40,297 nt of DNA from Bacillota bacterium (lineage in GTDB: Bacteria; Bacillota; Clostridia; Lachnospirales; Lachnospiraceae), in the NCBI GenBank assembly GCA_023423335.1, contig JAFAFU010000040.1, positions 1 through 40,297 of the forward strand. Direction: 5' to 3'. The notes under the pieces were generated by a model that was not told the origin of the DNA, ran no database searches, and saw nothing but the letters and a program-made list of their open reading frames with translations. This document shows, in pieces, positions 24,092 to 32,043 of this stretch (positions within the stretch are counted from its first letter, which is position 1; each line of letters opens with the position of its first letter). A program made the translations under genes and the position numbers.

Positions 24092-24535
24092 TCAACGGAA
24101 AGCTTTGATAACCCGTATCACAGCCCACAAGCAAGTAAAAGGAGCGGTGAAAACCCCGATGACGACAAAGAGGAGGAGTTTGACAATATAGTAAACAATC
24201 CACTGTCCATTTGTTCCTGCAACCATTTTATAGGGAATGAACTTCTCTGCGAAGAGATAGCCCGACCATACAGCCATCAGCACATATCCGGACATCCATC
24301 TCATATCCTCAAAACCTTTGGTCGCCAAGAAATTCCATCTGAAGCCTATGACAAACAAGGCGATGAGAAACAACAGGCTGAAGATGCTTCGCCAAATCTC
24401 ACTACGTTTTCTCTTCTGAAAACACGGTGTACAGAGTATCGGCTGATACTTTCCTGCACATTCGGGACACAGTCCTTTTCCGCAATCGGAGCATTGGGCA
24501 ACTGCCGGTTCTTGTGTATGATTAAAACAATTCAT
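24092..24535 (-). CDS. B-box-type zinc-finger membrane protein
   Basis: A 147-residue protein starting MNCFNHTQEPAVAQCSDCGKG. The N-terminus has a B-box-like zinc-binding set: C3, H6, then CSDCGKGLC, C and CTPC (about 3-36). After a basic stretch (KRKRSE) come about three or four hydrophobic helices. The ATG at 24535 is preferred to one at 24559 because the zinc-binding motif then begins at the second residue, as in related proteins. It lies downstream of mobC on the same strand. Function unknown; it is a frequent companion of mob genes in CTns. Confidence 0.6.
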   Translation of the reverse strand: MNCFNHTQEPAVAQCSDCGKGLCPECAGKYQPILCTPCFQKRKRSEIWRSIFSLLFLIALFVIGFRWNFLATKGFEDMRWMSGYVLMAVWSGYLFAEKFIPYKMVAGTNGQWIVYYIVKLLLFVVIGVFTAPFTCLWAVIRVIKAFR

Positions 24536-24599
24536 AGTGTCATCAATTAGCGTGTTCAAAAATACAAAAATCCCGCCTTAGAGCCAAGAAAAACCGCCA

Positions 24600-26612
24600 T
24601 TATTTCTTGGTATTGAGCAGTTTGGAGAGTTCCGGGTCATCGGCAATTCGTTGCAACTCCCGTTCCACGATGTCCCGCACTTCCGTCTTTACCCGTTCAT
24701 AATTCGCCTTGATTTCCTGTTCCATCATATCCTCTCCGTTTTCATTCGTGAAGTCCGTCAGAACGGGTATCGGTCGGTAGGCGGCTGTTTCCTTTGCCAC
24801 CTTTGCATTGTCCACCACAATCTCACAGTGGAATATCTTCTGCTCGATGCGTTCGGAGAAGTTGTCGGCAACCGCTCCCACGAACATTCCCTGTGTGAGT
24901 GTGGAAATCTTACTCTGTGGGATAAGGCTGTCCATCTGCGTGGAGATGGAGGTCGTCTTGTCACTTCGGGTAATACTCATACTTTGCCGTTTTTGAAGCA
25001 CCTTTCCGAAACGCTCCGACAAGGTCTTTGCCGTTTCGCCGACGACTTGACCGGAGAAAATGTTTCCGACGGTATTCATCACCACAGCCGCCTCCTTATC
25101 TCCATAATCCCGCTTCAATTGCGAGAAGTCCTGAAAGCCCAAGCATACCGCCACTTTGTTGCTACGTGCGGTGGCTATCAGATTGTCAAGCCCTTTGAAG
25201 TATATGGTAGGCAGCTCATCTATCAGCACGGAACTTTTCAGCATCCCTTTCTTATTGATGAGCTTGACGATACGGCTGTTATACAACCCCAATGCTGCCC
25301 CGTAGATATTCTGCCTGTCGGGATTGTTCCCCACACAAAGGATTTTCGGCTCCTTGGGGTTATTGATGTCGAGTGTAAAATCATCGCCCGTCATAATCCA
25401 ATAGAGTTGCGGACTTATCATCCTTGACAAGGGAATCTTGGCGGAAGCTATCTGTCCTTGCAACTGGTCAGCCGCCCCTCCGAGCCAAGCGTCCATAAAG
25501 GGAGAAAGATAGTTCTCCAATTCAGGATATGAGGTGAGTATCGGAAAAATATCTTCATACTTGCGGCAGAGAAACTCTATGGCGTGCGGAAAAGTGCAGT
25601 ATTTTCCTCCCTCGAAAATGCGAAGATACCAGATGATGGCGGCAAAGAGTACGATGGGAGATTCCACGAAGAAATCTCCCTGCTTCTGCACCCACGTCTT
25701 GTTGAGATTGAGCATGATGGTGTACGCCGACTCGTAGGCATCCGATATGTCACTCATAAAGTCAGGGTGTATCGGATTACAGCGATGCGACCGCCTCGGG
25801 TCATCGAAGTTGATCACGTAAAACTTCGGCTTGACCTTATACCCTTCCGAGTGATGCAGCAGATGATTGTACACAATCGTGGAGAGGTCTGGATACTTGA
25901 AGTCGTAGCAGTAGATGGCAAACCCTTTCTCAATCTGCTGCTTGATGAAATTATTGATGATGGCATAGGACTTACCGCTGCCCGGCGTTCCCAAGACAGA
26001 GACCGCACGGAAAGGATTCACCACGTTTATCCATCCCCTGTTCCATTTCTTGCGATAATAGAATCGGGTCGGCAGATTGACCGAGTACTCGTTTTCCAAG
26101 AGCCTTGTCTCCTGCATAAAGGATTCGTTCTCCTGATTGAAGACATCCTCCATCAGGTTGTTCTTCAAGAGTCGGCTCATATAGAGTCCCGCCATCAGCA
26201 GGCACACATACCCGACGGTTATCGTAAAGGTATAGAGAACCGCATTGGCTTCAATGGGCAGAGGCAAGGCGAGTATCCACCAATTAAGGAAGAAAAAGAC
26301 AAAGCCGACGCCCATGAATGCCCCTATTTTCGACCATGTGATATGCTCCTCTTTCACGCCCTTTGTACCCAGACAGGAAAGCCCCATCAGCACCAGCGCA
26401 AAGAGTTTGGTGTAGAGCATGTTGCAGAACAGCCCCGCCGTACGGTGGAAGTTCATCAGTATCCTGTCCACCACACCGATATTCACGCCCCATAGCCGTA
26501 TCGCTTCATAGCAATACCAATAGAGGTGGGCAACCACCAGTATGATACTTACGGCACGCAGAAAATCCATGATTTTCGCCAGTGCCCTCAAATCGTCTTC
26601 TTGTTGTGACAT
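24600..26612 (-). CDS. mobC: Type IV coupling protein (VirD4/TraG-like)
   Basis: A 670-residue coupling ATPase that would link the relaxase-DNA complex to the transfer channel at the inner membrane. The N-terminus contains the YWFCY-type motif (YWYCY, 31-35) and about four transmembrane helices (20-145). Walker A is GTPGSGKS (208-215), followed by a VirD4-type nucleotide-binding domain (YAIINNFIKQ; later SVLIDELPTIYF as Walker B and VCLGFQDFSQL). The C-terminal about 60 residues are charged. It is the last of the mobA-mobB-mobC order on the minus strand, 14 nt downstream of mobB. Confidence 0.92.
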   Translation of the reverse strand: MSQQEDDLRALAKIMDFLRAVSIILVVAHLYWYCYEAIRLWGVNIGVVDRILMNFHRTAGLFCNMLYTKLFALVLMGLSCLGTKGVKEEHITWSKIGAFMGVGFVFFFLNWWILALPLPIEANAVLYTFTITVGYVCLLMAGLYMSRLLKNNLMEDVFNQENESFMQETRLLENEYSVNLPTRFYYRKKWNRGWINVVNPFRAVSVLGTPGSGKSYAIINNFIKQQIEKGFAIYCYDFKYPDLSTIVYNHLLHHSEGYKVKPKFYVINFDDPRRSHRCNPIHPDFMSDISDAYESAYTIMLNLNKTWVQKQGDFFVESPIVLFAAIIWYLRIFEGGKYCTFPHAIEFLCRKYEDIFPILTSYPELENYLSPFMDAWLGGAADQLQGQIASAKIPLSRMISPQLYWIMTGDDFTLDINNPKEPKILCVGNNPDRQNIYGAALGLYNSRIVKLINKKGMLKSSVLIDELPTIYFKGLDNLIATARSNKVAVCLGFQDFSQLKRDYGDKEAAVVMNTVGNIFSGQVVGETAKTLSERFGKVLQKRQSMSITRSDKTTSISTQMDSLIPQSKISTLTQGMFVGAVADNFSERIEQKIFHCEIVVDNAKVAKETAAYRPIPVLTDFTNENGEDMMEQEIKANYERVKTEVRDIVERELQRIADDPELSKLLNTKK

Positions 26613-26626
26613 AATCTTTCTGTTTT

Positions 26627-27859
26627 TTAGAGTTTACGTTGTTTTCTTTTTTTGCGCTGCATCCGTCTGCGGAACTGCTCTTCCTCCCAATCTGTTCCGT
26701 GTGTCTCCAAGGGCAGGTCAAGTAAGCCACCCAAAACGGAATCTCCGTCCGAAGTCAGAGTTTGGGGAATACAGCCTTTCTCACTCTGCTGTATAGGAGC
26801 AGACAATTCGGGATGCGGGCGGTCGAACCATTCGGCAATTGCGTTTGCCGAAAGTTCCTTGCCCAACCGTGAGCCATTGACCACACAGCCGTTGTTGTGG
26901 TCAATGAAGGTGATGCCATAGAGCCGACCTTCTTCGTTCTCACGGAAGAGTACATCAATACCCTTGCGATGGAGGTTCGCTCGAAAATCCTCTTTCGTAG
27001 CGGAACGCCTCAATGCTCCGGCTACGACCGCTTTGGTCTTGGGAGCAAGATGCTTTTCTTTCAGTTTCTCCTTTGAAGCCTTGAAGCTGTTTTGCAGGGC
27101 TTCATATCCGACAGACCTTCCAAAGAGAGAGGATTTGAATACTTTTCCTACTTTATTTCCCTTGTCATCCGAGGCAAAGTAGAGAAGTCCCATATAAGTC
27201 TTTCTGTTTACATTCCCCTTGACCTCCTCCACGCATATATTATAGGTGGAGAGCAAGGCTCGGTATTCCTTGAGACTCGGACAGTGGTAGAATTTCGCTG
27301 CCGGTTTGATAACCGAAGCGAGTTGTTTTTTAAGATTCTCTCCGTCGCCGTAGCAGACTTTTTTCAGCCGAAATGCTTCTCTTTCCTTCCGCATTTGCGC
27401 AGGAATCAAACCGTACTTCTGTTCCAGTTCTTTGAGAATACGGGTACTGGTGTAGAAATTATTGCCGTCGTTTATCTTCTTTCCCCGCTCATCGACGGCT
27501 AAGGTGACAATATGCAGATGATGCCTGTCTATATCCTCGTGCTTATATACGACAAAAGGCTGATTGCCGTAGCCCATCTTTTCGATATACTCCCGTGCGA
27601 TGTCAGAGAACTGCTCGTCGCTGAGACGGTCATCGGGATGCGGATTCAAGGAGATGTGTATAACTGGTTTTTTAGTGAGGACATGACTTGGCATATATGC
27701 CATAAAGTCCTGCATACAGGCGGATATATCGTGTGTTCCATCAGCCGGAGAGAACACTTTGTTGGTCTCCAAAATCTTCGCGACACCTTCGTTTACCTTC
27801 TCTCCGTTGTACGCCAACGCGCCGTAAAGGGAGCTTCCATAATTTATCTTTGCGACCAT
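26627..27859 (-). CDS. mobB: Conjugative relaxase (MobP-type)
   Basis: A 410-residue relaxase that nicks oriT and stays bound to the transferred strand. The metal-binding motif HxDxxxxHxH is at His107, Asp109, His114 and His116 (KHEDIDRHHLHIV). A nucleophilic Tyr is expected in the N-terminal NYGSSLYGALAYNGEK (Tyr7, 12 or 17). The C-terminal half contains a relaxase-associated region (RRSATKEDFRANL...DVLFRENEEGRLYGITFIDH) and a basic tail of RKKRKQRK type. Its start overlaps the end of mobA by 16 nt, so the two are translated together. Confidence 0.93.
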   Translation of the reverse strand: MVAKINYGSSLYGALAYNGEKVNEGVAKILETNKVFSPADGTHDISACMQDFMAYMPSHVLTKKPVIHISLNPHPDDRLSDEQFSDIAREYIEKMGYGNQPFVVYKHEDIDRHHLHIVTLAVDERGKKINDGNNFYTSTRILKELEQKYGLIPAQMRKEREAFRLKKVCYGDGENLKKQLASVIKPAAKFYHCPSLKEYRALLSTYNICVEEVKGNVNRKTYMGLLYFASDDKGNKVGKVFKSSLFGRSVGYEALQNSFKASKEKLKEKHLAPKTKAVVAGALRRSATKEDFRANLHRKGIDVLFRENEEGRLYGITFIDHNNGCVVNGSRLGKELSANAIAEWFDRPHPELSAPIQQSEKGCIPQTLTSDGDSVLGGLLDLPLETHGTDWEEEQFRRRMQRKKRKQRKL

Positions 27860-28257
27860 TTTTCCTGAAATTCACGGGTGAGTTGTACGATTTCACCTCC
27901 GATGGCTGCCAATTCGAGTGTCAGTTTCTCCAATTGGGCAAGCATGGCGAAGGCTTTTTTCTCGGTGAAATTACTCTTCAAAGTGACTACAGTTTGGTTA
28001 TAATTCACTCCAACACTGCGAAACTGCCCGTACAAATTCGTCAGTTTTTGGTAGTAATCAAGCAATGAACGGTCTACTTTTATCACCCGGAAAGTCTCAT
28101 CAAAGACCCTTGCTTTGATGAAAAGCGCTTTGTTCGGGACTCCTGACTGTTCATAAAGCGTCAGGAAACGCGCAAACTCCGTGTCCGTAAACCGAACCAT
28201 ACAGCAATGGCTTGCTCTCTCTCTTTTAAGGGGTCTCCCCACATGTCTCTTTGTCAT
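27844..28257 (-). CDS. mobA: Relaxosome accessory protein MobA
   Basis: A 137-residue small basic DNA-binding protein (MTKRHVGRPLKRERASHCCMV...) of the MobA/MobC accessory family. The beginning fits a ribbon-helix-helix (CMVRFTDTEFARFLTLYEQSG), and the C-terminal half is helical. It should bind oriT next to the nick and help the MobB relaxase. It is the first gene of the minus-strand mob operon, and its ATG is directly preceded by the CATTAAAATCCAAAGTAAA leader. Confidence 0.88.
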   Translation of the reverse strand: MTKRHVGRPLKRERASHCCMVRFTDTEFARFLTLYEQSGVPNKALFIKARVFDETFRVIKVDRSLLDYYQKLTNLYGQFRSVGVNYNQTVVTLKSNFTEKKAFAMLAQLEKLTLELAAIGGEIVQLTREFQEKWSQR

Positions 28258-28277
28258 TTTACTTTGGATTTTAATGG
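28258..28277 (-). promoter_or_regulatory. Shared translation leader before mobA
   Basis: Minus-strand CCATTAAAATCCAAAGTAAA directly joins the mobA ATG. It differs at few positions from the leaders of traI and traN, which lie on the other strand in a different operon. Confidence 0.6.
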
Positions 28278-28615
28278 TTTGTATTTCTCTCTACGGGGAC
28301 AGACGTGCAAAGCACAATGGAGTCCCTTTCGGGAGGTTTCACGGTAAAACCGACGTATCAAGACATCGAAAACTTCTTCCCAAAGACACCGACTTCGGAG
28401 GTGTCTTGCCCTCTGCAAGAGCAAGAGTTCTGAGTTACCGAATTTATTTCGAGTAACGCAGGACATATCTTGCTATTTGCTCCGACGCAAATAAATCCGT
28501 CCGCGAAGGACGGAAGTCAAGTATCTCAAAAAAGAACGCTTCATGTCTCGAAGACTTCGGCTTTCCGCTTGGGTGCAAAGTTACTAAGCGTTGTGCCTAA
28601 ATCACTTACCTCTCA
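28278..28615. other. Putative oriT region upstream of mobA
   Basis: In this element class oriT lies next to mobA. The stretch is noncoding and holds three hairpins. AAGACACC/GGTGTCTT is at 28383-28407. A near-perfect GTTACCGAA/TTCGAGTAAC pair is at about 28433-28457. CCGTCC/GGACGG is at 28497-28513. A minus-strand TAACTTTG at 28583-28576 could be the -7 box of the mob operon. The nick site cannot be located by reading alone. Confidence 0.5.
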
Positions 28616-28700
28616 CGAAGCCACAAATACGCAAATCGAAGCCACAAGTACGCAGTTAGCAAAAAGGGTAGAAACAAGGGGGTAAAGGCATCTATATTTG
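28616..28700 (+). promoter_or_regulatory. Promoter with shared upstream motif, copy 3 (tra operon)
   Basis: GCCACAAGTACGCAGT (28641-28656) is followed after 36 nt by TATATTTG (28693-28700), a perfect TAnnTTTG box. An imperfect second copy of the motif (28616-28633) lies 21 nt upstream, that is on the same face of the helix. Transcription towards traA would start near 28707. Confidence 0.68.
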
Positions 28701-29112
28701 CCCCGTCGAACAGGTGTTTGCAGGTTGGTGGACATACCTGCCTGCTCAAGTCTGAAAACCTGTCCGCAGCCATTTGAACAGACAATTACGGAAATGGAAA
28801 TAGAAATGAGAATATGTACAAGTTATTGCACCCGTCGCCCCTTGTACCCTTACACAAGGGTACAAGGGCGGACGTATGGATGGGTGGACGTGTGCAAGTA
28901 TGACTCCCGTCATATAGCTCCACCCTTATACAGGGAGGGACATATCCCGAAAGGCGGGTCTGTGTTCCTTTACTGGAATGCCTCACCGTATGCCTGTCCG
29001 GGGATTCATTCCCTCACGGACTTATTTCCATATCTGCCTTTTCAGGGAAACAGACCAAGGCGTGCATACACCTTTCCACACATATATGTAGAACCATTAA
29101 ACAGAAAATGAA
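28701..29112 (+). other. Long untranslated leader of traA with a strong hairpin
   Basis: About 400 nt from the predicted start of transcription to traA. It contains a perfect 13-bp stem with a 4-nt ACAC loop (28839-28851 with 28856-28868), not followed by a T tract. An open frame spans 28698-29111, but its predicted product is rich in Arg, Cys, Pro and Tyr and resembles no protein, so I treat the stretch as noncoding. It may be a control point for transfer gene expression. Confidence 0.5.
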
Positions 29113-29895
29113 ATGAAAAAGAAACCTGTTTTCATTGCCTTCTCCACCCAGAAGGGCGGTGTCGGCAAAACGACCTTTACGGTCTTGACGGCGAGTTACC
29201 TGCACTATGCCTGCGGGTATAACCTTATTGTGGTGGATTGCGACTATCCGCAATTCAGTATCAATGCCATGCGTCAGCGTGATGCACAGGGCGTGGATCG
29301 CAACCCCGCACTGCAAGAATTGGCAGCAACTCAATTCTCCGAGTTGCAAAAGCCCACGTACACCATTCTATGCGCTACGGCAGAGGCAGCCGTGGATACG
29401 GTCAGGGAATATCTGGACACGCACGAGCCGGATACGGATTTCGTCTTTTTTGACCTGCCCGGAACCATCAACAATGACGGTGTGCTGACCACTCTCTCCG
29501 GTATGGATTACATTTTCACCCCCATCTCCGCCGACCGTATATCCTTGGAAAGCACGCTGAGCTTTTCAGCCATCATCAAGGAGGCGATAACCGACAATAC
29601 AGACACTGCCAACAAAGGGATTTACCTCTTTTGGAACATGGTGGACGGCAGAGAGAAAACACCCCTCTATGCGATGTATGAAAAGATCATTGACGAGTTG
29701 GGACTTCCTGTCTTGAAGACGGCAGTCCCCAATACGACCCGCTACAAAAAGGAAGTGATGGATGAGGGTACGACCCTCTTCCGTTCGACCATCTTTCCCG
29801 CCTCCCGAACGTTGCTCAGAGGCAGTCGTCTGAAAGAGCTTGTGGAGGAAATCCTGTCCATTGTAAAACCTGAAACGTATGGCAGAGAAGAATAA
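29113..29895 (+). CDS. traA: ParA-family ATPase
   Basis: A 260-residue deviant Walker ATPase. KGGVGKT (14-20) is the P-loop with its signature lysine, VVDCDYPQ is the Walker A'-type/B segment, and FFDLPGT follows. CTn TraA proteins are ParA-like and head the transfer region; they may position transfer or partition components, but their role is poorly known. It ends 17 nt inside the next gene, indicating translational coupling. Confidence 0.85.
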   Translation: MKKKPVFIAFSTQKGGVGKTTFTVLTASYLHYACGYNLIVVDCDYPQFSINAMRQRDAQGVDRNPALQELAATQFSELQKPTYTILCATAEAAVDTVREYLDTHEPDTDFVFFDLPGTINNDGVLTTLSGMDYIFTPISADRISLESTLSFSAIIKEAITDNTDTANKGIYLFWNMVDGREKTPLYAMYEKIIDELGLPVLKTAVPNTTRYKKEVMDEGTTLFRSTIFPASRTLLRGSRLKELVEEILSIVKPETYGREE

Positions 29896-30307
29896 AGGGG
29901 CGATAGATCCCGTCGCCATCCGGGAACTGATTTCGCAGGGTATCCCGATGAAAAAGAAAGAGAGCGAAACGATACCGCCTGCCGCCGTTGAAGAGGTGGA
30001 TGCGTCTGTTTCGGAAACACAAAAAGAGGTTTCGGAAGAGCCACAACTCCCCATCCGAACACGTCGCAAGAATCCCGCCAAGGGAGATTACATCTCACTC
30101 TTCATGCACCGCAATGACCTATACGACCGCAAGGCAATCTACATCTCCAAAGAGTTGCAGGACAAACTCTCGGAAATCGTCCTCTTCATCCGAAAGAGAG
30201 AGATGACATTGGGTATGTACGTGGAAAACATCCTTCTCAAACATTTAGAGGACTACAAGGAAGAAATCAACCGATTAAGTGAAAAGAACTTCAAGAAATT
30301 ATTGTGA
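29879..30307 (+). CDS. DUF3408 family protein
   Basis: A 142-residue protein with a disordered charged N-terminal half (AEKNKGAIDPVAIRELISQG then a Glu-rich linker). Its C-terminal domain (YISLFMHRNDLYDRKAIYISKELQDKLSEIV...GMYVENILLKHLEDYKEEIN) is the DUF3408 pattern, reminiscent of ribbon-helix-helix DNA-binding proteins. It probably partners the ParA ATPase in a ParB-like manner (inference). It overlaps traA and is followed by a paralogue after 1 nt. Confidence 0.78.
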   Translation: MAEKNKGAIDPVAIRELISQGIPMKKKESETIPPAAVEEVDASVSETQKEVSEEPQLPIRTRRKNPAKGDYISLFMHRNDLYDRKAIYISKELQDKLSEIVLFIRKREMTLGMYVENILLKHLEDYKEEINRLSEKNFKKLL

Positions 30308-30308
30308 T

Positions 30309-30686
30309 ATGAAACAGAAAACAAACCGACCAATGGCAGGTAAAGAGTCCTGCAGAGAACGAAAAAGCGTCTCTTCAAAAGTAACCATCCGTAACTCCAC
30401 CACGCTCATCGAACATTCCGAGGGACACTCTACAGGTCTCCTTCGGGAAGAGAGAAGCGATTACGAAACCGCCTTTCTGCAACCCCTGAACATCGGAGAC
30501 CGAAAGGGCGTGTTCATTTCCAAAAAGACACAGGAAGAGATTGCCGAAATCGTCTATGTGGCAGCCGCAGGCAAACTGACGATTGGGGCATTCGTAGAAC
30601 ATATCCTCCGGCATCACTTAGAGAGTCACCGTGATGAGATAGACGCCTTGTTTGAGCAACAGTTCCGTAAACGTTTCGAACGATGA
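30309..30686 (+). CDS. DUF3408 family protein, second copy
   Basis: A 125-residue paralogue of the preceding protein. It has a basic, Ser-rich N-terminus and a C-terminal DUF3408 domain (RKGVFISKKTQEEIAEIVYVAA...GAFVEHILRHHLESHRDEID). The start at 30309 lies one base after the upstream stop. The frame is open further to 30279, but that would overlap more. Its 3' end overlaps the next gene by 4 nt. Confidence 0.78.
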   Translation: MKQKTNRPMAGKESCRERKSVSSKVTIRNSTTLIEHSEGHSTGLLREERSDYETAFLQPLNIGDRKGVFISKKTQEEIAEIVYVAAAGKLTIGAFVEHILRHHLESHRDEIDALFEQQFRKRFER

Positions 30687-31273
30687 AGCAGGTGATAGTC
30701 ATTCTGCTGTCGGTAGGCTTAGCCTATCTCGGCAGCGTACAGGTTGCCCGCTTTCTGTACGGACGCTATCGGAGTGCCGTGAGACTCTACCGTGAATTGC
30801 GGCTCTTTTTCCGAGAACGAGGCAAGGGGAAATTCGTCGTTACCATCCACATCCCCCAGAAGGAACTCTCCCAAGAGGAGAATATCCTTTTAGCCGAGCT
30901 GCCCATTGAAGAAGGGCAACAGGAACAGACGCCTGAAACGGGAATGTCGGAAGAGACCTCTTCTGCCATTCCCGAAGAGGAAGAGGATTATGTATTGGTG
31001 GAAGTCCAAGGTGAAAGCTACTCTCTTTCCGAAAGTATCACCGTGGAAGAACTGCAACAAATGGGCAATGTCCTCTCCTGCAAGAATGCCCCGATAGAGG
31101 AAGCTGCGAAAGCTGCTGAAACCATCTATAAGATACACGACTCCCCGATGTTCCAGGCAATTAAGAAAGCAGCCGGGGAACGTGTCCGCGAACTGCTGGA
31201 TCGCGTTGCCGAAGAAGCTCCGAAAGAGGTTCAGTCAGGCAACTTCGATTACAAACGATTTATCAAGACATAG
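30683..31273 (+). CDS. Membrane-anchored conjugation-associated protein, unknown
   Basis: 196 residues. One N-terminal transmembrane helix (MKQVIVILLSVGLAYLGSVQ) is followed by a basic arm, an acidic linker (about 70-115) and a helical C-terminal domain (SITVEELQQMGNVLSCK...DYKRFIKT). It is found between the DUF3408 and second ParA genes of CTn tra regions. No enzymatic motif is visible. It could tether the ParA/DUF3408 proteins to the membrane, which is inference. Confidence 0.65.
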   Translation: MKQVIVILLSVGLAYLGSVQVARFLYGRYRSAVRLYRELRLFFRERGKGKFVVTIHIPQKELSQEENILLAELPIEEGQQEQTPETGMSEETSSAIPEEEEDYVLVEVQGESYSLSESITVEELQQMGNVLSCKNAPIEEAAKAAETIYKIHDSPMFQAIKKAAGERVRELLDRVAEEAPKEVQSGNFDYKRFIKT

Positions 31274-31302
31274 TATTCACCCATTCAAAGAAAGGAGAAA
31301 AT

Positions 31303-32043
31303 ATGAATAGACCCATCTATCTCGCCATCGCTTCCCTCAAGGGAGGTGTCGGCAAAACCTCACTTACGGTACTTGTCGCAAGCATTCTGCATTACCACAG
31401 AGGATGCGATGTCGCCGTCGTGGATTGCAACCATCCCGTCTATACCATCGCCCGTCTGCGGCAGCAAGAGTCGGAAGAACTGAATCATCAAAGCCTGATG
31501 CACCTGAAACATCGGACAGCCTATGCCCCTTATCCGATTATCTGTACTCCGGTGCGGGAAGCCCTGAGCCGAGTGGAGCGACACTGTGCGGACAATCCTC
31601 CTCGCTGCATCCTCTTCGACCTCCCTCCATTGATGCGTACCGAAGGAACGGTGGAACTGCTTTCGACAATGGATGCCGTCGTCTTTCCCGTTACGGGTAG
31701 TCCGATGGATATGGAAGCCGTCCGCCATTTCATCGACATCTTGGGAGAGCAGATACTGACGATGGGCAAGGGCAATATCCGTGAGCTTTATCTGCTTCGC
31801 AATATGATAGAGGCTTGGGAACGTGAGGATGCCGACGAACGCTGTCGCACCCTTGCCGATGAAACGGGAGTCCTCCTGATGCAGACCTCATTGAGCCACT
31901 CCCGTTTGTATCGTCCGCTGCTTTCCGAACGCAGAAAAGGGGTATGCACCCTCTTCCCACCCCACGGAGGAAAGTTGAGTCAGCTATGCAACGGGTTGGG
32001 CGATGAACTTCACGAAATCCTGCAACGCCTATGTACCGAATAG
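31303..32043 (+). CDS. Second ParA-family ATPase
   Basis: A 246-residue ParA-like protein with KGGVGKT (13-19), VVDCNHPV and LFDLPPL. It is clearly distinct from TraA at 29113, so the operon carries two ParA paralogues separated by DUF3408 and membrane genes. The ATG follows an AAAGGAG at 31287-31293, a rare good Shine-Dalgarno-like site here. Its stop lies inside the next gene (13-nt overlap). Confidence 0.82.
   Translation: MNRPIYLAIASLKGGVGKTSLTVLVASILHYHRGCDVAVVDCNHPVYTIARLRQQESEELNHQSLMHLKHRTAYAPYPIICTPVREALSRVERHCADNPPRCILFDLPPLMRTEGTVELLSTMDAVVFPVTGSPMDMEAVRHFIDILGEQILTMGKGNIRELYLLRNMIEAWEREDADERCRTLADETGVLLMQTSLSHSRLYRPLLSERRKGVCTLFPPHGGKLSQLCNGLGDELHEILQRLCTE

Noticed and set aside
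28698..29111. A 137-codon plus-strand ORF between oriT and traA
   Set aside because: Composition rich in Arg, Cys, Pro and Tyr, it begins within the predicted transcription start and spans a perfect hairpin; more likely an untranslated leader.
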